A stretch of DNA of 41,033 nucleotides from the NCBI GenBank assembly GCA_938017765.1, contig CALIJH010000033.1, positions 1 through 41,033 of the forward strand. Reading direction: 5' to 3'. The position numbers and the translations under genes were made by a program. Below, piece after piece: positions 17,485 to 26,587 of the stretch. The notes below the pieces were generated by a model, which saw only the letters and a program-made list of their open reading frames with translations, ran no database searches and had not been told where the DNA came from. This stretch comes from an uncultured Leptotrichia sp. GTDB lineage: Bacteria > Fusobacteriota > Fusobacteriia > Fusobacteriales > Leptotrichiaceae. Positions within the stretch are counted from its first letter, which is position 1, and each line of letters opens with the position of its first letter.

Positions 17485-18726
17485 ATGACACAGGAAATAA
17501 TCACAGATCAGGGAATAAAAGTAATATTTGATAAACTTGACAATATTTCTACCTGTTCTGTAGGAGTATTTGTAAAAACGGGGTCAAGAGATGAAAGCGA
17601 TGAGGAAGAGGGTATTTCCCATGTGCTGGAACATATGATTTTTAAAGGTACTTCCAAAAGAAATTATTTTCAGATTTCCGAAGAAGTGGATTATTTGGGA
17701 GCGAGCATAAATGCCCATACAACCAAAGAAGAAACAGTGTTTTATATAAATGCTCTTACAGAATTTTTAGGAAAATCTGTCGATATTTTATTTGATATTG
17801 TAACAAATTCGTTAATTCCCGATGATGAGCTGAAAAAAGAAAAAGATGTGATAATTGAAGAAATAAAAATGTACGAAGATAGTCCCGATGATTTAGTATT
17901 TGAGCTGAATTATGCAGACTGTATTGAAGGACAGTATGGAAAAGCAATCATAGGAACTGAAAGCAGTGTAAGAAGTTTTACTTCGGAAATGATAAAAAAA
18001 TATTATAATGAAAGATATACAAAAGATAATATTGTCATTGTTGTTTCAGGTAATTTTCAAAAAAATGAAATAATTGAAAAAATTGATGAATATTTCTCAA
18101 AATTGAATGATAAAAAAGTAGACAGAAGAAAAAATATAGGATTTAAGTTCAAAAGCGGCGAAAATAATTATGAAAAAGATATAAATCAGGTAAATATATG
18201 TATTTCTTATGAGGGACAGCCTTATGACAGCAGTGATAAAATATATACCGATATTCTTGCTAACGTCATGGGCGGTTCGATGAGCTCCAGACTTTTTCAG
18301 GAAATAAGGGAGAAAAAGGGGCTTGCCTATTCGGTTTATACTTATAACCAATATTATAAAGAAGGCGGAGTTGTAACGACTTATATAGGAACAAATAAAG
18401 AAAGTTACAAGGAAGCCGTCGACATTACTCTAAATGAATTTGAAAAAATGAGAAAAGAGGGAATTACGGAAACTGAATTACAGAAAGCTAAAAACAAATA
18501 TTTGAGTAAAATTGCCTTTTCCATGGAAAATCCAAGGTCGAGAATGAGTATTATCGGGAATTATTTTACGAGAAAAGGTGAAATAATAAATATTGATAAA
18601 TTGAAAAAAGAAGTTCAGGATATAAAGCTGAAAAAAATAAATGAATTTTTGAAAAATCAGTATTCAGATAAAAATATTACAATTTTAGGAAATTTAAATT
18701 CGGGAAATCTAAAGGGAGATAAATAA
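17485..18726 (+). CDS. M16 family zinc peptidase
   Basis: Inverzincin-type metalloprotease related to the mitochondrial processing peptidase and bacterial YmxG/PqqL-like proteins. The zinc site is HVLEH, with H46, E49 and H50. The distal ligand is E126, exactly the 76-residue spacing known for the family. The N-terminal M16 domain covers about 1-150, and the C-terminal M16C domain covers about 165-345 and includes GGSMSSRLFQEIREKKGLAY. At 413 residues it is a single-unit, short-form member. No signal peptide is visible, so it is probably cytoplasmic; the substrate is unknown. GGAGG precedes the ATG. rodA starts two bases after its stop. Confidence 0.9.
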   Translation: MTQEIITDQGIKVIFDKLDNISTCSVGVFVKTGSRDESDEEEGISHVLEHMIFKGTSKRNYFQISEEVDYLGASINAHTTKEETVFYINALTEFLGKSVDILFDIVTNSLIPDDELKKEKDVIIEEIKMYEDSPDDLVFELNYADCIEGQYGKAIIGTESSVRSFTSEMIKKYYNERYTKDNIVIVVSGNFQKNEIIEKIDEYFSKLNDKKVDRRKNIGFKFKSGENNYEKDINQVNICISYEGQPYDSSDKIYTDILANVMGGSMSSRLFQEIREKKGLAYSVYTYNQYYKEGGVVTTYIGTNKESYKEAVDITLNEFEKMRKEGITETELQKAKNKYLSKIAFSMENPRSRMSIIGNYFTRKGEIINIDKLKKEVQDIKLKKINEFLKNQYSDKNITILGNLNSGNLKGDK

Positions 18727-18728
18727 TT

Positions 18729-19835
18729 ATGTTTCGAAATCAGAGATTGACAGAAATAATAAAAGGCAATATTATAAAAATGGATAAGATGATATTATTG
18801 GTCGTGTACTCTCTTGTAACAATCAGTACAATTTTTGTATACAGTGCTACAAGATCAAACAAATTTGTAATACAAAATCTTATATGGATAAGTATCGGTA
18901 CACTTCTTTGGTTTGGAATATCACTTTTTGACTATAAAGATTTGAAAAAATATATAAAGCATATTTATATATTGAGTGCGGGACTTCTGCTTTTAGTAAG
19001 ATTTGCGGGGAAAAAGACATTAGGAGCTCAAAGATGGATAAAATTGGGACCTTTCCAGTTACAGCCGTCAGAATTTGTAAAAATAGGAATAATAGTTATA
19101 ATTGCTTTCTGGATAGTTTACAGATACAGTAAAGGGATAAACAACCTGAAAGATATAATAGGTTCTTTTTTACCAGCTCTTCCATTAATATTGCTGATCC
19201 TGCTCCAGCCGGATTTGGGAACGACACTTATAACAGTATGTTCATTTGTATTTATGATATTTCTCTATGGGGCGGATATGAAGCCGATATGGATAATAGG
19301 AATAATAGTTCTTCTGTCCATATATCCCATTTACAGATTTGTCCTGAGTGATTATCAGAGAACGAGAGTCGAGACTTTCTTAGACCCTGAAAAGGACAGC
19401 AGAGGAAGCGGTTGGCATGTTACCCAGTCTAAAATTTCTGTAGGAGCGGGAGGACTGTACGGAAAAGGAGTTTTACAGGGAAGTCAGAGCAGACTTGAAT
19501 TTCTGCCTGAACCGCAGACGGATTTCATATTTTCGGTAGTTTCGGAAGAAACGGGATTTATAGGTTCAACACTGGTTATACTGCTCTATTTTTTGCTTAT
19601 ACTGAACATAATGAGGATAAGCAAGCTGACACAGGACAGATTTGCGAGGTTGATATTATATGGCATATCGGGAATATTTTTTATGCATGTTATAGTAAAT
19701 ATAGGTATGACAATAGGTCTTGTTCCTGTAACGGGGAAACCTCTTTTATTTTTAAGTTATGGAGGGAGTTCGTTTTTATCTTCTTTTATTATGATAGGAT
19801 TAGTCGAAAGTATTAAAATAAATATTGAAGATTAG
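18729..19835 (+). CDS. rodA: SEDS-family peptidoglycan polymerase RodA
   Basis: Multi-spanning inner-membrane glycosyltransferase that polymerises lipid II during side-wall elongation with a class B PBP. Visible signatures are GAQRWIKLGPFQLQPSEF, LQPDLGTT, GSGWHVTQSKISVGAGG, FLPEPQTDFIFSVVSEE and the C-terminal PVTGKPLLFLSYGGSS. The pattern QSKI..G.GG..GKG and FLPE..TDFIFSV favours RodA over FtsW. The 368 residues match the family. The ATG is two bases after the peptidase stop, with AGGGAGA about a dozen bases upstream; an ATG at 18780 is an alternative. A rod shape fits the inferred Leptotrichia-like host. Confidence 0.93.
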   Translation: MFRNQRLTEIIKGNIIKMDKMILLVVYSLVTISTIFVYSATRSNKFVIQNLIWISIGTLLWFGISLFDYKDLKKYIKHIYILSAGLLLLVRFAGKKTLGAQRWIKLGPFQLQPSEFVKIGIIVIIAFWIVYRYSKGINNLKDIIGSFLPALPLILLILLQPDLGTTLITVCSFVFMIFLYGADMKPIWIIGIIVLLSIYPIYRFVLSDYQRTRVETFLDPEKDSRGSGWHVTQSKISVGAGGLYGKGVLQGSQSRLEFLPEPQTDFIFSVVSEETGFIGSTLVILLYFLLILNIMRISKLTQDRFARLILYGISGIFFMHVIVNIGMTIGLVPVTGKPLLFLSYGGSSFLSSFIMIGLVESIKINIED

Positions 19836-19857
19836 ATTTTTAAGTTACGGAGAAAAA

Positions 19858-20955
19858 ATGGAAATTTTTGAATATACTGTGAGCAGTGAAACCGAAGGAA
19901 TGAGATTGGACAGATATTTAAGGAAAATTTGTAAAAATGAGCCTCTTAGTAAAATATTTCAGGCATTGCGTAAAGGCGATATAAAAATAAATGGAAAAAA
20001 GTCAAAAGAAAATTACAGACTTTGTTCAAATGACATTATAATCGTCAAAAATTTAAACGTTGAAAAAATTGAAAAAGAAGTCGGAAAAACTAAAAAAACA
20101 TTTTTGTTTGATAAAAATAAATATAAAAAAATAATAATTTTTGAAAATGATGATTTTTTTATTATAAATAAGCCCGGAAATATCCCTATGCATAAAGGAA
20201 CCGGTCATAAATTCGGTCTTTCAGAGATTTTTAAAGAAATATACGGAAATAATAATATAAATTTTGCAAATAGATTGGATTATGAAACATCAGGTCTTGT
20301 TATAGGCTGTAAAACAATGAAATTTTTAAGATATATTTCGGAAAAAATAAGAAACAATGAAGTCCAAAAAAAATATATGGCAATAATAGAAGGAGTACCT
20401 GAAAAAGAAGAATTCACAATAGAAAGTTTTCTCAAAGTTACTGAAAACGGTGTAATTCAGACAGAAAACAAAAATGATAAGGAAGCTAAAAAAAGTATTA
20501 CAAAATTTAAAAAAATAGAAAGTATCTCTTTGGGAATAAAAGAAACCAATTCTTTAAAAGACGATGCTTTAAAAAATGAAAAACCAAAAAGTACAGGTGC
20601 AGAAAATATTGGTTTAAAAAATACTAATTCGGAAAATGTCAATAAAAATTTCAATACAATAAATATTGACAGCCAAAAATCGGATATATTCAGTAATCTG
20701 AAAAAAGATAAAAATTTTTTATCAGATGTAGATATAAATTTACGGAAAAATGGAATTTCCTTATTGGACATTAAACTGATAACAGGAAGAAAACATCAGA
20801 TCAGAGTACAGCTCTCGAATATAGGGCATTCTATAATAGGGGATAGAAAGTACGGTAAAAGCAGGAAAGAAAGTAAGCTTTATTTATGCTGCTATTCTTT
20901 ATCCTTTGATAAATATAATTTCAAGTTGGAAAATAAAAATGATTATTTTAAATAG
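19858..20955 (+). CDS. RluA-family (RluC/RluD-like) 23S rRNA pseudouridine synthase with low-complexity insertion
   Basis: Isomerises uridines to pseudouridine, probably in 23S rRNA. An S4 RNA-binding domain lies at residues ~14-60. The catalytic core has NRLDYETSG with the nucleophile Asp 141, and a late TGRKHQIRVQL motif followed by GDRKYG. Between KFKKIES and GISLLDIKLITGR there is an Asn/Lys/Ser-rich insertion of roughly 70 residues (about 20530-20750). Typical RluC/D proteins lack it, so this one is longer (365 residues against about 320). I chose ATG 19858 because ACGGAGA lies six to ten bases before it; an in-frame ATG at 19825 overlaps rodA. The target uridine cannot be assigned from sequence. 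Confidence 0.9.
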   Translation: MEIFEYTVSSETEGMRLDRYLRKICKNEPLSKIFQALRKGDIKINGKKSKENYRLCSNDIIIVKNLNVEKIEKEVGKTKKTFLFDKNKYKKIIIFENDDFFIINKPGNIPMHKGTGHKFGLSEIFKEIYGNNNINFANRLDYETSGLVIGCKTMKFLRYISEKIRNNEVQKKYMAIIEGVPEKEEFTIESFLKVTENGVIQTENKNDKEAKKSITKFKKIESISLGIKETNSLKDDALKNEKPKSTGAENIGLKNTNSENVNKNFNTINIDSQKSDIFSNLKKDKNFLSDVDINLRKNGISLLDIKLITGRKHQIRVQLSNIGHSIIGDRKYGKSRKESKLYLCCYSLSFDKYNFKLENKNDYFK

Positions 20956-21050
20956 TATATATTTAATAATATATAATAATATGTTCTGTTGCTTCTGCGG
21001 TTGATATTTCTGTTCCCTGTGTATATATTTAATAATATAGAATAATATGT
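20955..21050. repeat. 30-bp direct repeat, two copies
   Basis: The copies at 20955-20984 and 21021-21050 begin GTATATATTTAATAATATA and differ at one of 30 positions. They flank 36 bases that are less AT-rich. The first copy starts on the last base of the preceding stop codon. A slippage product or the scar of a lost element are both possible. Confidence 0.7.
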
Positions 21051-21439
21051 CTTTGGTTATTAGATTTATTTGAAAATTTATTTATTTCTGTATTTATAAT
21101 TAGAGTAAATTTAGAGTAAATTTGACATTCCAAAGCTAAAACTAAGTTTCATGAGGTAAAATTTAAAGATAACACAAGTTATTTATTAATTCAGATTAAT
21201 GTTAATAATATAAGTGTCTGCAATTTATCAGACCAATAAAATAATGATAATAAAATCAACGAGAAATAAACGAGAAATAGTGAATAAATAAATAATAGAT
21301 ATAAAAAATAATATAATAAAAAATACTAAGAAATTCACATAAAATCAATGCAGGATATAAAAATGTAAGATATAAAAATATGAAAATATAGCATATAAAT
21401 AAATATATAGATACAGTAATTTTCAGAAAGGTGAGAAAA
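20956..21439. other. AT-rich gene-free stretch between the pseudouridine synthase and accD
   Basis: No convincing gene, RNA or terminator is visible in these 484 bases. They contain the 30-base direct repeat described separately and short tandem copies (AGAGTAAATTT twice at about 21101-21122; GATATAAAAAT twice near 21354-21380). A lone TTGACA (21122-21127) has no -10 at the correct distance. The accD promoter should lie here but I cannot place it. Confidence 0.6.
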
Positions 21440-22291
21440 ATGGGATTGTTTTCAAGTAAAAAATCAAAAAATAAATATGCAACTGTTACTTCAAAATCAA
21501 AATTGACAGTAGATGTTGTAGATGATAATAAGTGGAAAAAATGCAACAGATGTAATGAAATAATTTATAATGAGGATTTAAAAAATAATCTGAATATCTG
21601 TCCTAAATGCGGAAATTATTTCAGACTGACGGCTTTTGAAAGAATAGAACTTCTTATAGATGAGGGAACATTTGTAGAAGAAGATATGACTTTAAATTCA
21701 AAAGATTTCCTGAAATTTCCTAATTATGAAGAAAAACTTGAAAGCTCAAGAGAAAAAAGCCGAATGCTCGACGGAATAATAAGCGGTATAGGAAAAATAA
21801 ACGGAATAGAAGTGAGTATGGCTGCAATGGAGTTTAATTTTATGGGCGGAAGTATGGGTTCCGTTGTCGGAGAAAAAGTTGCAAGAGCATTGGAAAGAGG
21901 GGTAGAAAGAAAAATACCCGTTGTTATCGTTTCCAGCTCGGGAGGTGCCAGAATGCAGGAAGGTATAGTTTCTCTTATGCAAATGGCTAAAACGTCGGGT
22001 GCCGTTAAAAGATTGAATGAAGCGGGAATGCCTTTTATTTCGGTGCCTGTGGATCCTACAACGGGAGGAGTAACGGCTTCTTTTGCAATGCTGGGAGATA
22101 TTATAGTAACCGAACCTAATGCTCTCATAGCTTTTGCAGGACCGAGGGTTATTGAACAGACAGTAAATCAGAAACTGCCTAAAGGATTTCAAAGGGCAGA
22201 ATTTTTACTTGAACACGGTATGGTAGATGTCATAAGTGAAAGAAAAGATTTGAAAATGACAATTTATCGTATACTTGAAAAACTTATATAA
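21440..22291 (+). CDS. accD: Acetyl-CoA carboxylase carboxyltransferase subunit beta
   Basis: Transfers the carboxyl group from biotin-carrier protein to acetyl-CoA, giving malonyl-CoA for fatty-acid synthesis; forms an alpha2beta2 unit with AccA. The N-terminal zinc ribbon has Cys pairs at 35/38 (CNRC) and 54/57 (CPKC). The crotonase-fold domain contains SSSGGARMQEG and PTTGGVTASFAMLGD. The 283 residues match the family. ATG 21440 is preferred because AAAGGTGA lies just before it; a GTG at 21431 in frame is part of that ribosome-binding site. accA follows after 33 bases. The biotin carboxylase and carrier genes (accC, accB) are not in the window. Confidence 0.97.
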   Translation: MGLFSSKKSKNKYATVTSKSKLTVDVVDDNKWKKCNRCNEIIYNEDLKNNLNICPKCGNYFRLTAFERIELLIDEGTFVEEDMTLNSKDFLKFPNYEEKLESSREKSRMLDGIISGIGKINGIEVSMAAMEFNFMGGSMGSVVGEKVARALERGVERKIPVVIVSSSGGARMQEGIVSLMQMAKTSGAVKRLNEAGMPFISVPVDPTTGGVTASFAMLGDIIVTEPNALIAFAGPRVIEQTVNQKLPKGFQRAEFLLEHGMVDVISERKDLKMTIYRILEKLI

Positions 22292-22324
22292 TATTTTTAT
22301 GTATTTTACAATTTTGGAGGAAAA

Positions 22325-23296
22325 ATGAGTGTCAAAGAAGAAATAAAAGAACTGGAAGATAAAATAGAAGAATTAAAACGCTTTTCCGAAGAGCAGAAAA
22401 TTGATTTTTCCAAACAGATAAAAGAGCTGGAAAAAAATCTTGAAGAAAAATATTTGGAATTTTCAGAAAAAGAAATGGATTCGTGGGCGAGAATCCAAAT
22501 TTCAAGAAATCCTAAAAGACCTTATACTTTGGACTATATAAAAGAACTGACTCAGGATTTTGTGGAGCTGCATGGGGACAGACTTTCCAAAGATGACCAT
22601 GCAATAATCGGAGGTTTAGCATCAGTAGACGGATATAATATAATGATAATAGGACATCAGAAAGGGCGGGATTTGGAATCCAATATGTTTAGAAACTTTG
22701 GAATGGCAAGTCCTGAAGGATACAGAAAAGCATTGAGATTGATGAGAATGGCTGAAAGATTTGAACTTCCTATACTTACTATGATAGATACTTCGGGAGC
22801 ATATCCCGGAATTGAAGCTGAAGAAAAAGGGCAGGGAGAAGCTATCGCGAAAAATCTGTCGGAAATGTTCAGTCTTAGAGTACCTATAGTTTCTGTAGTT
22901 ATAGGAGAAGGAGGAAGTGGAGGAGCATTGGGGATAGGTGTCGCAGATTCGGTTCTAATGCTTGAAAATAGTGTGTATTCGGTTATATCTCCCGAAGGCT
23001 GTGCTTCCATACTCTTTAACGATGCGACGAAAGCTGCGGAAGCGGCAAAAAGCTTGAAAATGGATGCTATAAATCTAAAAGGTCTGAAAGTGATAGATGA
23101 AATAATAGAAGAACCTCTGGGAGGAGCTCACAGAGATTTCAGAAAAACTGCTCAAAATTTGAAAGCGGCTGTTCTGAAAGAATTTAAGAAAATAGACAAA
23201 CTCACAATAGAAGAGTTGCTTGAGAGAAGATATCAAAAATTTAGAAATATGGGAGAATATTTTGAATTCGAAGAAAATGAGCAAAATGAGGAATAA
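22325..23296 (+). CDS. accA: Acetyl-CoA carboxylase carboxyltransferase subunit alpha
   Basis: Alpha partner of AccD. The N-terminal ~50 residues form a Lys/Glu-rich coiled coil. The core follows with NPKRPYTLDYI, FVELHGDRL, IGHQKGRD, FGMASPEGYRKA, DTSGAYPGIEAEEKGQ and the oxyanion-type GEGGSGGALGI. The 323 residues match the usual length of 315-325. A strong TTTTGGAGG ribosome-binding site precedes the ATG. It is the last gene of the accDA unit and is closed by the terminator at 23321-23357. Confidence 0.97.
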   Translation: MSVKEEIKELEDKIEELKRFSEEQKIDFSKQIKELEKNLEEKYLEFSEKEMDSWARIQISRNPKRPYTLDYIKELTQDFVELHGDRLSKDDHAIIGGLASVDGYNIMIIGHQKGRDLESNMFRNFGMASPEGYRKALRLMRMAERFELPILTMIDTSGAYPGIEAEEKGQGEAIAKNLSEMFSLRVPIVSVVIGEGGSGGALGIGVADSVLMLENSVYSVISPEGCASILFNDATKAAEAAKSLKMDAINLKGLKVIDEIIEEPLGGAHRDFRKTAQNLKAAVLKEFKKIDKLTIEELLERRYQKFRNMGEYFEFEENEQNEE

Positions 23297-23320
23297 TTAA
23301 AAAATAAATTTTTAATAAAA

Positions 23321-23357
23321 AACTTTTAAATTTCAAAATAATTTAAAAGTTTTTTTT
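23321..23357 (+). terminator. Rho-independent terminator after accA
   Basis: Perfect 12-bp stem AACTTTTAAATT/AATTTAAAAGTT with a 7-base loop, running into eight T's (23350-23357). The stem is AT-rich, but the layout is classical and separates accDA from pfkA. Confidence 0.85.
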
Positions 23358-23374
23358 GTTGTAAAAAATATTCA

Positions 23375-23403
23375 TTGAAAAAAATGGAAAAAAATGATAC
23401 TAT
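23375..23403 (+). promoter_or_regulatory. Sigma-70-type promoter of pfkA-pyk
   Basis: TTGAAA (23375-23380), a 17-base spacer and TACTAT (23398-23403), directly after the accA terminator and about 47 bases before the pfkA start. Confidence 0.75.
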
Positions 23404-23449
23404 TTAAGCGTTAATAATTTGTAATGAAAAGGAGATAAGGAGATAAAAT

Positions 23450-24412
23450 ATGAAAAAAATCGCAGTTTTAACAAGTGGAGGAGACTCCCAAGGGATGAAT
23501 ACTGCTGTCAGAGCCGTGGCTAAATCGGCTATGACTAAAGGAATTGACGTTTTCGGAATAAAGAGAGGCTACAAGGGGCTATATGAAGACCAGATATTCC
23601 AGATGTCTTCATTAAGTGTAAGCGGAATCGCAGATCAGGGAGGAACTATACTTCTTTCTGCAAGACTTCCTGAATTTAAAGACCCTGCTATCAGGGCAAA
23701 GGCAGCAGAAAATTTGAAAAGAAGAGGAATAGAAGGACTGGTCGTAATCGGTGGAGACGGGTCTTTTCACGGGGCACATTATTTGTATGAAGAACACGGA
23801 ATAAAGACAATAGGAATACCGGGAACGATAGATAATGATGTTGCGGGAACTGACTATACAATAGGATATGATACGGCTCTAAATATTATACTTGATGCCA
23901 TATCAAAAATAAAAGATACGGCAATTTCTCATGAAAGAACTTATCTTATAGAAGTTATGGGAAGAAATTGCGGAGACCTCGCTTTATATTCTGCGATAGC
24001 AGGAGGTGCCAGCGGTGTTCTCATTCCTGAAGTAGAGTCGTCTATCGATGATTTGGCGGAAGTTATTAAGTTCAGAAGAGAAGAAGGAAAACTATACGAT
24101 ATAATAATCGTCGCCGAAGGTGTAGGAAACGTAGTGGAAATAGAAAAAGAGCTTTCCAAAAAGGTAAATACAAATATAAGAGTAACAATATTGGGGCATG
24201 TTCAGAGAGGTGGAGCACCTACAGCATTTGACAGGATACTTGCTACAAGACTGGGTGTTAAAGCAGTGGAATTGCTCGTTGAAGGAAAAGGCGGACTTAT
24301 GGTAGGACTTCAAAGTGAAAAAGTAACTACTCACCCTTTAGCTTATGCTTGGGAAAATTATACAAAAAGTTCTTTTGCAGATTATGCAATAGCTAATATG
24401 CTTTCATTATAA
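23450..24412 (+). CDS. pfkA: ATP-dependent 6-phosphofructokinase
   Basis: Phosphorylates fructose 6-phosphate to the 1,6-bisphosphate, the committing step of glycolysis. The N-terminal TSGGDSQGMNTAVRA binds nucleotide. GGDGSFHGA has Gly after the GGD motif, as in ATP-using rather than PPi-using enzymes. The catalytic Asp lies in GTIDNDVAGTDYTIGYDTA. MGRNCGDLAL and HVQRGGAPTAFDR complete the substrate and effector sites. The 320 residues match bacterial group I PfkA. Two GGAG sequences precede the ATG. pyk follows after 41 bases without a terminator, so upper and lower control enzymes of glycolysis share one transcript. Confidence 0.98.
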   Translation: MKKIAVLTSGGDSQGMNTAVRAVAKSAMTKGIDVFGIKRGYKGLYEDQIFQMSSLSVSGIADQGGTILLSARLPEFKDPAIRAKAAENLKRRGIEGLVVIGGDGSFHGAHYLYEEHGIKTIGIPGTIDNDVAGTDYTIGYDTALNIILDAISKIKDTAISHERTYLIEVMGRNCGDLALYSAIAGGASGVLIPEVESSIDDLAEVIKFRREEGKLYDIIIVAEGVGNVVEIEKELSKKVNTNIRVTILGHVQRGGAPTAFDRILATRLGVKAVELLVEGKGGLMVGLQSEKVTTHPLAYAWENYTKSSFADYAIANMLSL

Positions 24413-24453
24413 TATATTTTAAATTATAAGAGATTTTTAAAGGAGGATAAAAA

Positions 24454-25878
24454 ATGAAAATAAAAATGACAAAAGTCGTGTGTACAATAGGACCAAAAAC
24501 TGAAAGCGTGGAAATGCTTACAAAATTAGTTGAAAGTGGAATGAATGTAATGAGATTGAATTTCTCACACGGAGATTTTGAGGAACATGGAACAAGAATT
24601 AAAAGAATTAGAGAAGTAATGGAAAAGACAGGTAAAAATATAGGAATATTGCTTGATACTAAAGGGCCTGAAATCAGAACGGGTAAATTGGAAGGCGGAA
24701 AAGATATATTACTTGAAGCAGGAAATAAAATAACAATTACAACAGATTATTCTTATGTAGGAAATAAAGATAAAATATCTGTTTCCTATCCGGGCATAGT
24801 AAATGATTTAAAACCGGGAAATGTTGTTCTGCTGGATGACGGGCTTGTAGGTCTTGAGGTGGACTCAATAAAAGGAAATGAAATAGTATGTACTATAAGA
24901 AATACAGGAGAATTGGGAGAAACTAAAGGAGTGAATCTGCCCGGAGTTTCTGTAGGATTGCCTGCATTAGCTGAAAAAGATATAGCTGACTTGAAATTTG
25001 GTTGTGAACAGGGAGTAGACTTTGTTGCGGCTTCATTTATAAGAAAAGCTTCCGACGTTGCCGAAGTTAGAAAAGTGCTGGATGAAAACGGAGGAGCAAA
25101 TATAAAAATAATTCCTAAAATAGAAAATCAGGAAGGTGTGGATAACTTCGATGAAATCCTTGAATTAAGTGACGGAATAATGGTTGCCAGAGGGGATTTG
25201 GGAGTGGAAATTCCTGCCGAAGAAGTACCGTTTGTTCAAAAAATGATGATTAGAAAATGTAATGCAGCAGGAAAACCTGTAATTACGGCTACTCAAATGT
25301 TGGATTCTATGATAAGAAATCCAAGACCTACAAGAGCTGAAGCAGGAGACGTGGCAAATGCCATACTTGACGGAACTGATGCAGTTATGTTGTCAGGAGA
25401 ATCTGCAAAAGGTAAATATCCTGTAGAAGCTGTACAAATGATGGCAAGTATTTCCAAAAGAACAGATGAATTTAAAAAATTTAAAAATCCTATAGTACCT
25501 AAAACAGGAACTGTTACTGTAACCGAAGCAATTTCTATAGGAGCAGTAGAATCTACTCAAATATTAGATGCAAAACTCATAATCTGTTGGACGAAATCAG
25601 GAAGAGCTGCGAGAATGCTTAGAAAATATGGACCTACTGTACCTATAATAGCTTTGACTGATAGCGAACAGACAGCAAGACAGCTTTCATTAGTAAGAGG
25701 TGTCAGAGCATATGTTGAGAAAAATCTTGATAAAACTGATGATTTCTTTGAAAGAGCAAAAGAAGTGGCTGCAAAACACGAAGAAGTACAAAGAGGGGAA
25801 TTAGTAGTATTAGTTACAGGAATATCTGAAACAGGAACTACAAATACATTTAAAGTTGAAAGAATTGGAGAAAATTAA
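24454..25878 (+). CDS. pyk: Pyruvate kinase
   Basis: Converts phosphoenolpyruvate and ADP to pyruvate and ATP. The A domain starts with KVVCTIGPKTES and contains NFSHGDFEEH. The B domain inserts after LDTKGPEIRTG. The active site carries KIENQEGVDNFDEI and MVARGDLGVEIP, then TATQMLDSMIRNPRPTRAE and DAVMLSGESAKGKYP. The 474 residues match the standard form without the extra PEP-utiliser-like C-terminal domain of Bacillus enzymes. AAAGGAGG precedes the ATG. The gene is second in the pfkA unit and is followed by the large hairpin at 25894-25979. Confidence 0.98.
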   Translation: MKIKMTKVVCTIGPKTESVEMLTKLVESGMNVMRLNFSHGDFEEHGTRIKRIREVMEKTGKNIGILLDTKGPEIRTGKLEGGKDILLEAGNKITITTDYSYVGNKDKISVSYPGIVNDLKPGNVVLLDDGLVGLEVDSIKGNEIVCTIRNTGELGETKGVNLPGVSVGLPALAEKDIADLKFGCEQGVDFVAASFIRKASDVAEVRKVLDENGGANIKIIPKIENQEGVDNFDEILELSDGIMVARGDLGVEIPAEEVPFVQKMMIRKCNAAGKPVITATQMLDSMIRNPRPTRAEAGDVANAILDGTDAVMLSGESAKGKYPVEAVQMMASISKRTDEFKKFKNPIVPKTGTVTVTEAISIGAVESTQILDAKLIICWTKSGRAARMLRKYGPTVPIIALTDSEQTARQLSLVRGVRAYVEKNLDKTDDFFERAKEVAAKHEEVQRGELVVLVTGISETGTTNTFKVERIGEN

Positions 25879-25893
25879 AAATAAAAAATATTG

Positions 25894-25979
25894 ATAATTA
25901 TCTCAAAAGTATGGATTTTATATTGTTTTAAGACAATAATTCCGCTTTTGAGATAATTATTATTAATTAAATTTTTTTT
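25894..25979 (+). terminator. Long-stem hairpin with T-tract between pyk and recR
   Basis: Perfect 16-bp arms (25894-25909 and 25945-25960) enclose a 35-base loop that has its own small ATTGT/ACAAT hairpin. Eight T's lie at 25972-25979, eleven bases after the stem. It probably ends the pfkA-pyk transcript. The A-rich left flank would also let it work on the other strand. recR starts only 20 bases after the T run, so attenuated read-through into recR is possible. Confidence 0.7.
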
Positions 25980-25999
25980 ATTGAAAAATAAGGTGAAAA

Positions 26000-26587
26000 A
26001 TGAAAAAATTGGATGATTTGATAAATGTCTTTGCAAAATTACCCGGAATAGGCAGAAAAAGTGCTGCAAGAATAGCTTTTGATATTCTTGAAAAGGATAA
26101 TTCGGAAATAGAAAATATGCTTTATACAATAAAAGATTCTTACGAGAATATAAAACACTGCTCTATTTGCGGTAATTTGTCTGAAAATGATGTCTGTGAA
26201 ATATGTTCAAATGAAAAAAGAAATAAAGATATAATATGTGTCGTTGAAGGAGTGAGAGATATAACTGCTTTTGAAAAATCGGCAATATATAACGGACTTT
26301 ATCATGTATTAGGTGGGAAAATAGACCCTTTAAACGGTGTTACCATTGATGACTTGAATATAGACAGACTTTTAAAAAGACTTGACGGTACAGTTCAGGA
26401 GATAATATTAGCTTTAAATCCTGATTTGGAGGGGGAGACAACAAATCTGTATTTAACAAAAATATTAAAAGAAAAAGGAATAAAAGTTTCAAAAATAGCA
26501 AGCGGTATACCTATGGGAGGAAATATAGAATATACGGATATGGCAACATTAGGAAAATCCCTTGAAGGAAGAACTGAAATAGAATAG
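26000..26587 (+). CDS. recR: Recombination mediator RecR
   Basis: With RecO and RecF it loads RecA on gapped DNA. A helix-hairpin-helix motif (KLPGIGRKSAARIAF) at the N-terminus is followed by a C4 zinc finger (Cys 54, 57, 66, 69). A Toprim domain begins VVEGVRDITAFE and includes YHVLGGKIDPLNGV. The C-terminal IASGIPMGGNIEYTDMATLGKSLEGR is typical. The 195 residues match the family. AAGGTGA precedes the ATG. No dnaX or YbaB gene is adjacent. It sits alone between the pyk hairpin and the metK riboswitch, so its promoter is unclear. Confidence 0.97.
   Translation: MKKLDDLINVFAKLPGIGRKSAARIAFDILEKDNSEIENMLYTIKDSYENIKHCSICGNLSENDVCEICSNEKRNKDIICVVEGVRDITAFEKSAIYNGLYHVLGGKIDPLNGVTIDDLNIDRLLKRLDGTVQEIILALNPDLEGETTNLYLTKILKEKGIKVSKIASGIPMGGNIEYTDMATLGKSLEGRTEIE

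Noticed and set aside
21122..21127. TTGACA as the accD promoter
   Set aside because: No -10-like hexamer at 16-18 bases, and more than 300 bases of leader would follow.
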